DNA of 64,000 nt from Xanthomonas sp. DAR 34887 (GTDB lineage: Bacteria > Pseudomonadota > Gammaproteobacteria > Xanthomonadales > Xanthomonadaceae), in assembly GCF_041245805.1 (NCBI RefSeq), contig NZ_CP162490.1, positions 4,317,001 through 4,381,000 on the forward strand, in the 5' to 3' direction. This document shows, one piece after another, positions 1-7,876 of the stretch. Both the position numbers and the translations under genes were made by a program. A model generated the notes under the pieces. That model saw nothing but the letters and a program-made list of their open reading frames with translations. It was not told the origin of the DNA and did no database searches. Positions within the stretch are counted from its first letter, which is position 1. Each line of letters begins with the position of its first letter.

Positions 1-65
1 AGCGCGATCAGCCACAGCACCAGCACCAGCGCCGCGCCGCGCGCGTATCGGGGCGCCGCGCTCAT
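1..65 (-). CDS. gspK: Type II secretion minor pseudopilin GspK (5' end only)
   Basis: Only the first 21 codons are in the window; the gene runs off the left edge. The start ATG (63-65) overlaps the gspJ stop in an ATGA arrangement. The translated N-terminus has a short basic leader followed by a hydrophobic run (RGAALVLVLWLIA), as expected for the type IV pilin-like segment of GspK, the large minor pseudopilin at the pseudopilus tip. The assignment rests mainly on position after gspH-I-J in a standard type II secretion gene order. Confidence 0.75.
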   Translation of the reverse strand, partial: MSAAPRYARGAALVLVLWLIA

Positions 66-712
66 TGCCGCGCCTCCGCGCCGCCGGCCTGGCGCAACGC
101 CACCACCAGCGGCGGCCACACCATGCCGTCGTCGCTGCTCAGTTCGATCGACACCAGCAGCGGCAACTGGTCGGTCTTCTCCCAGCGCTCCTGCCAGGGA
201 CCGATGCTGCCGCGCTCCGGGTCGATGCCGCGGTAGCGGAAGCGCACCTGGCGCAGGCCATCGACCAGCGGCTCGGGCGCCCGCGGCCTGTCCTCGGCGA
301 CCTGCTTGCCGGCCTGCACCTGCACCAACGCGATCGCCAGGCGCCGATTGCCGCCGTCGCCGCCGACGCTGAGGTCGTGCACATAGGGACCGCCACGGCC
401 CAGGTAATCGGGAAGATCGGCGACGAACTGCATGCGCTGCGGTTCGCCGACGAAGCGCACCGGCTGCAGCGTGCGGCTGTCGATGTCCAGCGCCAGCGGT
501 TGCGCTCCGCTCAGGCGCCGGCGCAGGAAGCCCTCGACCGCGCGCATGCGCTCGCTGCGCCCGGCGATGCTCTCGCCGCGGCCGCTGATCGCGGTGGCCG
601 AGCGCAGCGTGGCGAAGGCCAGGGTCAGTCCGCCGACCAGCAGCACCGTGGCCAGCAGCACTTCGATCAGGGTGAAGCCGCGCGCGGCGGCGCGGCGCGG
701 TGCGCGCTTCAC
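62..712 (-). CDS. gspJ: Type II secretion minor pseudopilin GspJ
   Basis: Encodes about 216 residues. The prepilin leader ends in the peptidase motif ARG/FTLIEVLLA, with the conserved Glu at mature position 5 and a hydrophobic helix, so it should be cut and N-methylated by the prepilin peptidase. GspJ joins GspI and GspK in the pseudopilus tip complex in the inner membrane and periplasm. I chose the GTG at 710-712 because it overlaps the gspI stop (GTGA) and gives a normal short leader; the open frame extends further upstream to an ATG at 760, which would add 16 residues inside gspI. The 3' end overlaps gspK by four bases, pointing to translational coupling. Confidence 0.9.
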   Translation of the reverse strand: MKRAPRRAAARGFTLIEVLLATVLLVGGLTLAFATLRSATAISGRGESIAGRSERMRAVEGFLRRRLSGAQPLALDIDSRTLQPVRFVGEPQRMQFVADLPDYLGRGGPYVHDLSVGGDGGNRRLAIALVQVQAGKQVAEDRPRAPEPLVDGLRQVRFRYRGIDPERGSIGPWQERWEKTDQLPLLVSIELSSDDGMVWPPLVVALRQAGGAEARQ

Positions 713-1125
713 TGCGCCACCCCGTTGCCCTGCGCGCTGACCAGGCGCAGCGTCTTCCACTGCAGCGCCTGCGCCGGCGCATCGCCCCAGCGCACCTGCA
801 GGTTCAGTTGCAGCAGCGTCGGCGCGCCCGGAGTCATGGTCGTATCCGGCGGGCGCCGCGCATCGACGTACGGCGCCACGTCCAGGGTCCAGCGGTAATG
901 GCCCTGCTCGAAGCTGCCCTGTTCGCGGCCGGGCTGCAGCGGTTGCTCCACGCCCTGCGCGGCCAGCACCGATTGCGCGTACAGCGTGGCGCGGCTGAGC
1001 TGGTCGGCGCGCTGCACCTGGCGCGCGGCGCCGGACAGCGAGCCGAGCAGCAGGGTCAGCGCCAGCGCCAGCAACGCGAACGCCACGATCACCTCGATCA
1101 GCGTGTAGCCGCGTTGCGCCTTCAT
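709..1125 (-). CDS. gspI: Type II secretion minor pseudopilin GspI
   Basis: About 138 residues. The N-terminus is a very short basic leader, MKAQRG, followed by YTLIEVIVAFALLAL, the classic pseudopilin processing site and transmembrane helix with Glu5. GspI nucleates the tip complex with GspJ and GspK. It overlaps gspH upstream (ATGA at 1122-1125) and gspJ downstream (GTGA at 709-712), so H-I-J-K look translationally coupled. Length and order fit the family. The same frame stays open well upstream of this ATG, but that part lies inside gspH and has no pseudopilin features. Confidence 0.92.
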   Translation of the reverse strand: MKAQRGYTLIEVIVAFALLALALTLLLGSLSGAARQVQRADQLSRATLYAQSVLAAQGVEQPLQPGREQGSFEQGHYRWTLDVAPYVDARRPPDTTMTPGAPTLLQLNLQVRWGDAPAQALQWKTLRLVSAQGNGVAQ

Positions 1126-1640
1126 GGCATGCCCTGCTGCGGCGGACGCCCGACCTTGACCTCGCCGGTCAGCCAGGCCACATCGATGCGCCAGCTGGCC
1201 TTGCGGGTCAGCAGTTCGATGCGCCCGCCGGTAGCGGCGCCATCCTCGAAGAATTGGATCGCGCCTTCGTCTTCGCGCCGCTGCGCCTCGCGCGCGCCGC
1301 TGAAGCGGATCGCCAGCGACGGCGGGATCTCGCCATGGCGGCCGTTCGGCGCCTGCCAGCGGTGCGCCTGCGGATCGATCAGGAAGCGCTGCGGCTGGCC
1401 GGTGGCGATCGCCTGCGCCCGCGTATAGCGCAGTTGCGCGGCGATCTCCTTGGCCGACGAGCGCAGGCGCATGCCGTCGATGCCGCCGGTCAGCACCGAG
1501 GCGGCCAGCATCGCGGCGATCGCGATCAGCCCCACCACCAGCAGCATCTCCAGCAGCGACACGCCGCGCATGCGCGCGCGCGCCGGCGGCACGCACGCGT
1601 GCGCACCGCGCTGGGGAACGCCGGCAGGGGCCAGGATCAC
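1122..1640 (-). CDS. gspH: Type II secretion minor pseudopilin GspH
   Basis: Up to 172 residues from the ATG at 1640. The pseudopilin signature MRG/VSLLEMLLVVGLIAIAA begins at residue 24, so an internal ATG at 1571 (149 residues) would give a more typical short leader; the choice is open. GspH is the minor pseudopilin between the major GspG filament and the GspI/J/K tip. It begins 10 bp after gspG and overlaps gspI by four bases. Confidence 0.9.
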   Translation of the reverse strand: MILAPAGVPQRGAHACVPPARARMRGVSLLEMLLVVGLIAIAAMLAASVLTGGIDGMRLRSSAKEIAAQLRYTRAQAIATGQPQRFLIDPQAHRWQAPNGRHGEIPPSLAIRFSGAREAQRREDEGAIQFFEDGAATGGRIELLTRKASWRIDVAWLTGEVKVGRPPQQGMP

Positions 1641-1650
1641 GGCGCCGGGA

Positions 1651-2085
1651 TCACTCGTACTTGATGTCGGCGTCGTAGCTGCTGCCGCCGGGCTGGCCGT
1701 CCTTGCCCAGGCTGATCAGGTCGAACGGCTTGCCGTCGCCCGGCACCTTGTACTCGATCGGATGGCCCCACGGGTCGTTCAGTTCGGCCGGCTTGGCATA
1801 CGGGCCGAGCCAGCCGCTGACGCCACCCGGCGCGGTGACCAGGTCGTCGAGCTTGGACGGCAGCTTGCCGGTGTCGAGCTGGTAGTTGTCGATCTTGCCG
1901 GCCATGGTCTGGATCTGCGACTTGGCCAGGTTGGCCTTGCCGCGATCGGCGCCGCCGAGCACGCGGCTGCCGACCAGGGTCAGCACCGCGCCGATCAGCA
2001 CGATGACGATGATGATTTCCAGCAGGCTCATGCCCGACTGGCGCGCGGCGGAAGGGGAACGGGTCAGGGAACGGATATTTCGCAT
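1651..2085 (-). CDS. gspG: Type II secretion major pseudopilin GspG
   Basis: Encodes 144 residues, the normal length. After a basic leader the processing site GMSLLEIIIVIVLIGAVL is clear, with Glu5. The C-terminal part has the loop typical of GspG, with the DPWGHPIEYK and LGKDGQPGGSS segments that bind calcium and stabilise the filament. It should polymerise into the periplasmic pseudopilus that pushes folded exoproteins through the GspD secretin. A 319-bp gap separates it from gspF on the same strand, longer than in most gsp operons. Confidence 0.96.
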   Translation of the reverse strand: MRNIRSLTRSPSAARQSGMSLLEIIIVIVLIGAVLTLVGSRVLGGADRGKANLAKSQIQTMAGKIDNYQLDTGKLPSKLDDLVTAPGGVSGWLGPYAKPAELNDPWGHPIEYKVPGDGKPFDLISLGKDGQPGGSSYDADIKYE

Positions 2086-2404
2086 TGCATCGGATCCTTG
2101 CGGTGAAAAACCTTATGTAACCGAACGCGGTGACAACGGTCGCCATCGTGTGCGGTGCGTGCAGCTGCGCTTCATGCGCGGGAACGGAAACGGCGCGGCA
2201 GCGATCGACGGATGCCGCATTGCGCGCATGACGCGGCGCACAGATGGTTGGGCCATGAGCGCCGCCATTGCTTGGACCGTGCGCGGCGTCATGGGTTCAC
2301 GCTGCCATTCGTGGCGCGACCCGACGGGCGCAGGAGCCGCCGGCGCAGCCATCCATGACTGCGCGTTCGGTGCCCCATGCGCCATGGCGCATGAGCGTGG
2401 CGCC
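2086..2404. other. gspF-gspG intergenic gap
   Basis: 319 bp between two genes of one operon. Open frames here have no recognisable protein features and overlap in several frames. I see no clear terminator. A promoter for gspG-K could lie here, but none is obvious by eye. Confidence 0.5.
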
Positions 2405-3619
2405 TCACCCAATCGCATTGGTAAGGTCGTACAGCGGGACGAGGACGGAAATGATCACCAGCCCGACCACCGAGGCCAGGACCAGGGTGATCAGCGGCAC
2501 CAGCGCGGCGAGCAGGCGGTCGATCGCCTGCGCCGTTTCCTGTTCGAAGGTGTCGGCGGTCTTCAGCAGCATCGTGTCCAGCGCGCCGGATTCCTCGCCG
2601 ACCTGGATCATCTGCAGCGCCAGCCGCGGGAAGCGCTTGCCCTTGGACAGCGAGGCCGACAGGCCGTGGCCGTTCTTGACGTCGTCGGCCGCGGCGCCGA
2701 CGTCGGCGGTCAGCGCCAGGTTCGACAGCACGTTGCGCGAGATGCCCAGCGCGGCCAGCAACGGCACGCCGTTGCGCAGCAGCGTGCCCAGGGTGCGGGT
2801 CAGCCGCGCGGTTTCCAGTCGCGCGATCAGCAAGCCGATGAAGCGCCGCTTCAACAGCCAGGCGTCGAAGCTGGCGCGGAACGCGGGATCGCGGCGCTTG
2901 CGGTCCACCGCCAGCAGCGCCAGCCCGGGCACCACCAGCAGCACGATCCACCAGTCGCGCACGAACAGGCCCACGCTCAGCACCGCCTGGGTGAACCACG
3001 GCAGTTGCACGTCCAGGCTTTCGTACATCAGTGCGAACTGCGGCACCACGTAGCCGAGCAGGAACAGCAGCGCGCAGCCGACCACGCTGACCAGGATCGC
3101 CGGATAGATCAGCGCATTGATCACCCGCCCCTTCAGTTCGCGGCTGCGCTCCAGGTATTCGGCCAGGCGCTGCAGCGTATCGTGCAGGCTGCCGCCGGCC
3201 TCGCCGGCACGGACCATGTTGATGTACAGCCGCGAGAACAACCCATGCTGACGCTCCAGCGCGGTGGACAGCGGCGCGCCGCCGCGCACCGCGTCGCGGA
3301 TGTCGCCGACGGTGCGCTTGGAACGCTCGTCCTCGGGCAGTTCCAGCAGGATGGTCAGCGCGCGGTCCAGCGGCTGGCCGGCGCCGAGCAGGGTCGCCAG
3401 TTGCTGGGTGAACTGCACCAGCGCCGCGCCGTCGAACGGCTTGGGCCGGAACAGGCCGCGCAGCGAGGTGCCGCCGCCTTGCGCGGCGAGCTTGGCCTCC
3501 ATCGGCATGTGCCCCTGCTCCTGCAGGCGCAGCGCCACCTCGGCGTCGCTGGCGGCCTCCATCTGGCCTTCCAGGATCTCGCCGTGCGGGTTGAGCGCTT
3601 TGTAGCGGTACAGGGGCAT
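2405..3619 (-). CDS. gspF: Type II secretion inner-membrane platform protein GspF
   Basis: About 404 residues starting at ATG 3619 (MPLYRYKALNPHGEI), the standard GspF N-terminus. An upstream in-frame ATG at 3682 would add 21 residues encoded by a GGGAATN-type repeat and is unlikely. Two GspF/PilC cytoplasmic helical repeats (about residues 65-190 and 265-390) are each followed by hydrophobic segments, and the last helix ends the protein. GspF links the GspE ATPase to the pseudopilins. It lies downstream of gspE with a repeat-containing spacer of about 115 bp. Confidence 0.95.
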   Translation of the reverse strand: MPLYRYKALNPHGEILEGQMEAASDAEVALRLQEQGHMPMEAKLAAQGGGTSLRGLFRPKPFDGAALVQFTQQLATLLGAGQPLDRALTILLELPEDERSKRTVGDIRDAVRGGAPLSTALERQHGLFSRLYINMVRAGEAGGSLHDTLQRLAEYLERSRELKGRVINALIYPAILVSVVGCALLFLLGYVVPQFALMYESLDVQLPWFTQAVLSVGLFVRDWWIVLLVVPGLALLAVDRKRRDPAFRASFDAWLLKRRFIGLLIARLETARLTRTLGTLLRNGVPLLAALGISRNVLSNLALTADVGAAADDVKNGHGLSASLSKGKRFPRLALQMIQVGEESGALDTMLLKTADTFEQETAQAIDRLLAALVPLITLVLASVVGLVIISVLVPLYDLTNAIG

Positions 3620-3621
3620 CA

Positions 3622-3661
3622 GGGCTGGGAATGGGGAATCGGAAATCGGGAATGGGAAAGC
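3622..3661. repeat. GGGAATN-type repeat tract (single arm)
   Basis: A tract of degenerate heptamers related to GGGATTN and GGGAATN lies between gspE and gspF. It belongs to the dispersed family seen at many other places in this window, but no inverted partner arm is obvious here. Confidence 0.7.
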
Positions 3662-3734
3662 AGGCTCCGTGCGCGCTGGCACGAACGTCGCAGACCCATG
3701 CCACTGCGCGTTGCCGCGCCGGATGCCGCGCGCA

Positions 3735-5465
3735 TCAGGTTTCCTCCGTCACGCGCAGCACTTCCTCGATCGTGGTCTGGCCGCTGAGCGCCTTGCTCAG
3801 GCCGTCTTCGTACATCGTGCGCATGCCGGCCTCGCGCGCCAGCTGTTCGATCTCGCCCATGCCGGCGTGGCGCATCACCGCGCGCCGCAGCGCGTCGTTC
3901 ATCACCAGGAATTCCATGATGGTGGTGCGGCCCAGGTAGCCGGTCGGCGCGATCGCCGAGGGCCGCGGGCGGAACAGGAAGATCTCGCCCTCGGGCTGCA
4001 GCCGGCGCAGGTCGAATTTCTCGATCTCCTCCGGCGAGGCCGGATAGCGCTCGGCATGGGTCGGCTCCAGCCGCCGCACCAGGCGCTGGGCCAGGATGCC
4101 GTTGATGGTGGAGGTCAGCAGATAGTCTTCCACGCCCATGTCGAGCAGGCGGGTGATGCCGCCGGCGGCGTTGTTGGTATGCAGCGTGGACAGCACCAGG
4201 TGGCCGGTCAGCGCCGACTGGATCGCGATACGCGCGGTCTCCAGGTCGCGCATTTCGCCGATCATGATGATGTCCGGGTCCTGGCGCACGATGCTGCGCA
4301 GCGCGTGCGAGAAATCCAGGCCGATCTGCGGCTTGGCCTGGATCTGGTTGATGCCCTCGATCTGGTACTCGACCGGATCCTCGACGGTGATGATCTTGAC
4401 GTCGGCGGTGTTGAGCTGGCTCAGCGCGGTGTACAGCGTGGTGGTCTTGCCCGAGCCGGTGGGACCGGTGACCAGCAGGATGCCGTGCGGCTGCTCCAGC
4501 ACCTTGCGGAACTGCGGCAGGAACGCGTCGGTGAAGCCGAGCCGGTGGAAATCGAACACCACCGTCTCGCGGTCGAGCAGGCGCATCACCACGCTCTCGC
4601 CGTGCGCGGTGGGCACGGTGCTCACGCGCAGGTCCAGTTCCTTGCCCTGCACCCGCAGCATGATGCGGCCGTCCTGCGGCAGGCGGCGTTCGGCGATGTT
4701 GAGCTTGGCCATGATCTTGACGCGGCTGATCACCGCCGCGGTCAGGTTGGCCGGCGGGCTTTCGCCGTCGATCAGCACGCCGTCGACGCGGTAACGCACC
4801 TTCAGCCGACTCTCGAACGGTTCGATGTGGATGTCCGAGGCGCGCAGTTCCACCGCGCGCTGGATCACTAGGTTCACCAGCCGGATCACCGGCGCTTCGG
4901 AGGCCAGGTCGCGCAGGTGCTCGATGTCGTCGGCCGCCGCGCTGTCGCCGTCGGCGGTTTCCACGATCGCGCCCATCGCGCTGCGGCCCTGGCCGAACCA
5001 GCGCTCGATCAGGTCGTCGATCTCCGAGCGCAGGCCGACCCGCGGCAGCACCTGGAAACCGGTGGCCAGGCGCACCGCATCGGCGGCATAGGCCTCGTGC
5101 GGATCGGACATCCACAGTTCCAGCACGCCGTCGCGCTCGCCCAGCGGGCACACGTGGAATTGCTTGAGGAAGCGCAGCGACAGCGGCTGCGCCTCGGGCA
5201 GATGCTCCGGGGCGGTCGCCGGCAATTGCTTGGCGTCGAGCAGCGGCAGGCCCAGCACTTCGGCGCTGACCTCGGCGTGGTCGCGTTCGGACACCAGGCC
5301 CAGCCGCGCCAGCAGCGACAGCAGGCCGCCGCCGGATTCGCGCTGCAGCTGGCGCGCGCGCAGCAGGTCGCCCTCCTTGAGCCGGCCCTTGGCCAGCAAC
5401 GCATCGACGATGCGCGCCTCGGGCGTATCGACAGCGGCAGCAGTGTCCTTGACGAGCGCGTTCAC
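3735..5465 (-). CDS. gspE: Type II secretion ATPase GspE
   Basis: 576 residues. The hexameric cytoplasmic ATPase that powers pseudopilus assembly. The N-terminal N1/N2 region (about 15-155) contacts the GspL partner. The core has Walker A GPTGSGKTT at 334-342 (K340), an Asp-box VEDPVEYQ near 361, Walker B DPDIIMIGEMRD near 396-407 (E404) and a His-box around TLHTNNA. The four-Cys zinc motif found in many GspE proteins is missing: the region after QRLVRRLEP has no cysteine, and the protein has a single Cys at about 106. The gene is first in the local gsp order, about 115 bp before gspF. Confidence 0.97.
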   Translation of the reverse strand: MNALVKDTAAAVDTPEARIVDALLAKGRLKEGDLLRARQLQRESGGGLLSLLARLGLVSERDHAEVSAEVLGLPLLDAKQLPATAPEHLPEAQPLSLRFLKQFHVCPLGERDGVLELWMSDPHEAYAADAVRLATGFQVLPRVGLRSEIDDLIERWFGQGRSAMGAIVETADGDSAAADDIEHLRDLASEAPVIRLVNLVIQRAVELRASDIHIEPFESRLKVRYRVDGVLIDGESPPANLTAAVISRVKIMAKLNIAERRLPQDGRIMLRVQGKELDLRVSTVPTAHGESVVMRLLDRETVVFDFHRLGFTDAFLPQFRKVLEQPHGILLVTGPTGSGKTTTLYTALSQLNTADVKIITVEDPVEYQIEGINQIQAKPQIGLDFSHALRSIVRQDPDIIMIGEMRDLETARIAIQSALTGHLVLSTLHTNNAAGGITRLLDMGVEDYLLTSTINGILAQRLVRRLEPTHAERYPASPEEIEKFDLRRLQPEGEIFLFRPRPSAIAPTGYLGRTTIMEFLVMNDALRRAVMRHAGMGEIEQLAREAGMRTMYEDGLSKALSGQTTIEEVLRVTEET

Positions 5466-5825
5466 ACAATCCCTCCAGAGCGTGCGGCGACTTTAGCAGT
5501 TCGGCGCGACCTGCCGCCCGCCGGCGCCGCATCGGCCCGCGCCACTGTCTACGACGTCCCGGCAACGCGGCGCGCCGTCATTGGCATGACATGCGCGGCG
5601 CGCACCATCGCGCGTGGCGGCGCCGTATGCACAGCACGCGCGGCACCGGTGCCGCAGCGCACAAGCGCGACGGGCCACGGCGCAGGCATGCGCGGCGGCG
5701 GCCGCGCCGACGACGGCAGCGTCCGGCGCGCTGCATGTGTTCAGTTCCCCAAACGCAGGAAACCCGGCCGAAGCCGGGTTTCCTGGGTCACTCCGGCGCC
5801 GTTGCCGGCGCCGTCCAGCGCAGGC
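5466..5825. other. Intergenic region between gspE and the protease gene
   Basis: 360 bp upstream of gspE on the minus strand. It holds the protease terminator hairpin at 5758-5783. The rest, about 270 bp of GC-rich sequence, probably carries the gspE promoter, but I cannot point to a convincing one. Confidence 0.5.
5758..5783. terminator. Hairpin terminator after the protease gene
   Basis: Perfect 11-bp stem (GGAAACCCGGC at 5758-5768, GCCGGGTTTCC at 5773-5783) around a four-base loop that reads TTCG on the minus strand. It lies about 45 bp after the minus-strand protease stop. There is no long T-run. Confidence 0.75.
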
Positions 5826-7715
5826 TTACTGGCGCGCGACCAGGCTGACGCCGCTGTAGCTCGACGTGCCGACCAGCTTGACGTAGTAGGTGCCGGCCTG
5901 CGGCGCGGTGAAGCGCACTGTCTCGTTATTGCCGGGGCGGGCCGACTTGGCGTCATAGTTGGTGGTGCTAGGCTCCTTGTCGAAGCTCACGTACAGCGAC
6001 ACGTTGCCGCTGCCGCCGTAGGTGAGGAAGCTCAGCACCGCGCCGGCCTCGGCCTCGAAGCTGTACAGCACCTCGTTGCCCGCCGCACCGGTCAGGCCGG
6101 TCACCGCCACCTTGTTGGTCAGCGCGGTCGCCGGCGGCGCGCACTCTTCGGTCTGCGGGTCGCACGGCACTTCCAGCGCCTTGTCCAGCGCGGCCTTGGC
6201 ATCGACGATGCCGGTGCCGATCGGGGTGCTGGTCGGGATCGACACCGGGAACGGACGCGCGGTCTGCTTGAGCAGGGTTTCCAGCGCGGCCGGGGTCAGC
6301 GGCGCGTTGCCGGCGGCGATCACCGCGCTCTGCACCAGCGCCGCCACCGCCGCCACGTGCGGCGAGGCCATCGAGGTGCCGCCCAGGCCCATGTAGGTAT
6401 AGGCGCCGGAGGTCGGCGTGGTCGCACCGGAGTAGCCGTTCTGCCAGACGTAGCCGCCCGGGTTGCCGTCGACGCTGCCGCCGCCGCCCGGACCGGACAG
6501 GTCCACCGCCGCGCCATAGTTGGAGTAGTAGGCGATGCCGCCGGTGATGCGCGTCGCGCCGACCGCGATCACGTTGGCGCAGCTGGCCGGGCGGAAGTTG
6601 GCGGCGTTGCCGGCGCTGTTGCCGGCCGCCACCACCACCGTGGTGCCGCGCGCCACCGCGCCGTTGATCGCGTCCTGGTACAGCGTGTCGCAGGTACCGC
6701 TGCCGCCCAGGCTCATGTTGATGACCTCGGCCGGGTTGGCGTTGGCCGGCACGCCGGCGACGGTGCCGCCGGACGCCCAGGTGATCGCGTCGGCGATGTC
6801 GGACAGGTAGCCGCCGCACTTGCCCAGCACGCGGACCGGCAGCACCGTGGCGTTCGGCGCGACGCCGGCCATGCCGATGCCGTTGTTGGTCGCCTCGGCG
6901 ATGGTGCCGGCGACATGGCTGCCGTGCCAGGAGCTGTCTTCGGCGGTCGAACCCGCGTAGCACTCGTTGTCGTTCTCGACCCAGTCGCCGTAGTCCAGCG
7001 CACCGGGCACGCGATCGTCGGTCGGACGCCGCGAGGTCTCCGCATCGGAGATGAAGTCGTAACCCTGCAGCAGGTTCACCGCCACATCCGGATGGTTCGG
7101 CAGGATGCCGGTGTCCAGCACCGCGACGACCACGCCGTCGCCCTTGGACACATCCCACGCGGCCGGCGAGTTGATGCCGCCGGTGGCGCTGCTCAGGTGC
7201 CACTGGTACTGCGCGTACAGCGGGTCGTTGGGCACCAGCTGCGGCTGCTCCAGCGCTGCCTTGGGCAGCTCGGTGCGCTGCAGCTTGACGTCCACCTGCG
7301 CGTACTTGACCGCCGGGTCGGCAGCGATTTCCGCCACCACCTTGTCCACGTCGGCCTTGCTCAGCTTGCCCGACAGGCGGATCAGGTCGGCGCCCACGCC
7401 CAGCGTGCGCACGTATTCGGCGCGCACGCTGGCGGCCGCGGCGCGGGAGATGCCGTTGCTGCCGCCGAGGCTGGCGCGGGTCACCGCCGACTGCACCGCC
7501 GACAGCTTGGCGCTGCGGTCGCTGGCGGCGGCGGTGCCGGCGTTGTAGCGCACCACGATGCGACTGGAAGTCTGCGCGTCGGCCGGCGCGACCTTGGCCG
7601 GCTGCTTGACCGGCAGCGACGCGGCGCCGGCCGCGAATGCGCTCGAGGCCCCCAGCGACATTGCCAGCATGGCGGCGGCGATGGCATTGATACGGAGATT
7701 TTGCTTGTCGATCAC
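5826..7715 (-). CDS. Secreted subtilisin-family (S8) serine protease with PPC domain
   Basis: 629 residues. Signal peptide about 1-29 (cut after SSAFA), an inhibitor-type propeptide to about 165, then an S8 peptidase domain with the catalytic triad Asp201 (VAVLDTG), His264 (SSWHGSHVAG) and Ser448 (GTSMASPH), and the oxyanion Asn366 (AAGN). Residues about 535-629 form a bacterial pre-peptidase C-terminal (PPC) beta-sandwich that is often trimmed off after secretion. Xanthomonads secrete proteases of this type through the Xps type II system, encoded just downstream here; that this one is a substrate is an inference. Transcribed alone, with a strong terminator hairpin behind it. Confidence 0.93.
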   Translation of the reverse strand: MIDKQNLRINAIAAAMLAMSLGASSAFAAGAASLPVKQPAKVAPADAQTSSRIVVRYNAGTAAASDRSAKLSAVQSAVTRASLGGSNGISRAAAASVRAEYVRTLGVGADLIRLSGKLSKADVDKVVAEIAADPAVKYAQVDVKLQRTELPKAALEQPQLVPNDPLYAQYQWHLSSATGGINSPAAWDVSKGDGVVVAVLDTGILPNHPDVAVNLLQGYDFISDAETSRRPTDDRVPGALDYGDWVENDNECYAGSTAEDSSWHGSHVAGTIAEATNNGIGMAGVAPNATVLPVRVLGKCGGYLSDIADAITWASGGTVAGVPANANPAEVINMSLGGSGTCDTLYQDAINGAVARGTTVVVAAGNSAGNAANFRPASCANVIAVGATRITGGIAYYSNYGAAVDLSGPGGGGSVDGNPGGYVWQNGYSGATTPTSGAYTYMGLGGTSMASPHVAAVAALVQSAVIAAGNAPLTPAALETLLKQTARPFPVSIPTSTPIGTGIVDAKAALDKALEVPCDPQTEECAPPATALTNKVAVTGLTGAAGNEVLYSFEAEAGAVLSFLTYGGSGNVSLYVSFDKEPSTTNYDAKSARPGNNETVRFTAPQAGTYYVKLVGTSSYSGVSLVARQ

Positions 7716-7876
7716 GTTGACGTCCTCTTCAAAGTTTCGTGGATCAGGCGACTGTTGCGGCCGTAAAGAAGCTCCTTTTTCCCGAATCCATTGGCCGGCC
7801 CAGCCAAGGTCCTTTGGTCTGCCCCCTCAGGCCATTGCATGGGCGGACGGCGGCGCGCGCCGCCGTCCGCGATGGC

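Noticed and set aside
2113..2418. A 101-codon frame between gspG and gspF
   Set aside because: No ribosome site, no domain, and it overlaps gspF; composition is like a shadow frame.
4917..7766. A 949-codon plus-strand frame opposite gspE and the protease
   Set aside because: Low-complexity antisense frame spanning two genes with clear function on the other strand.
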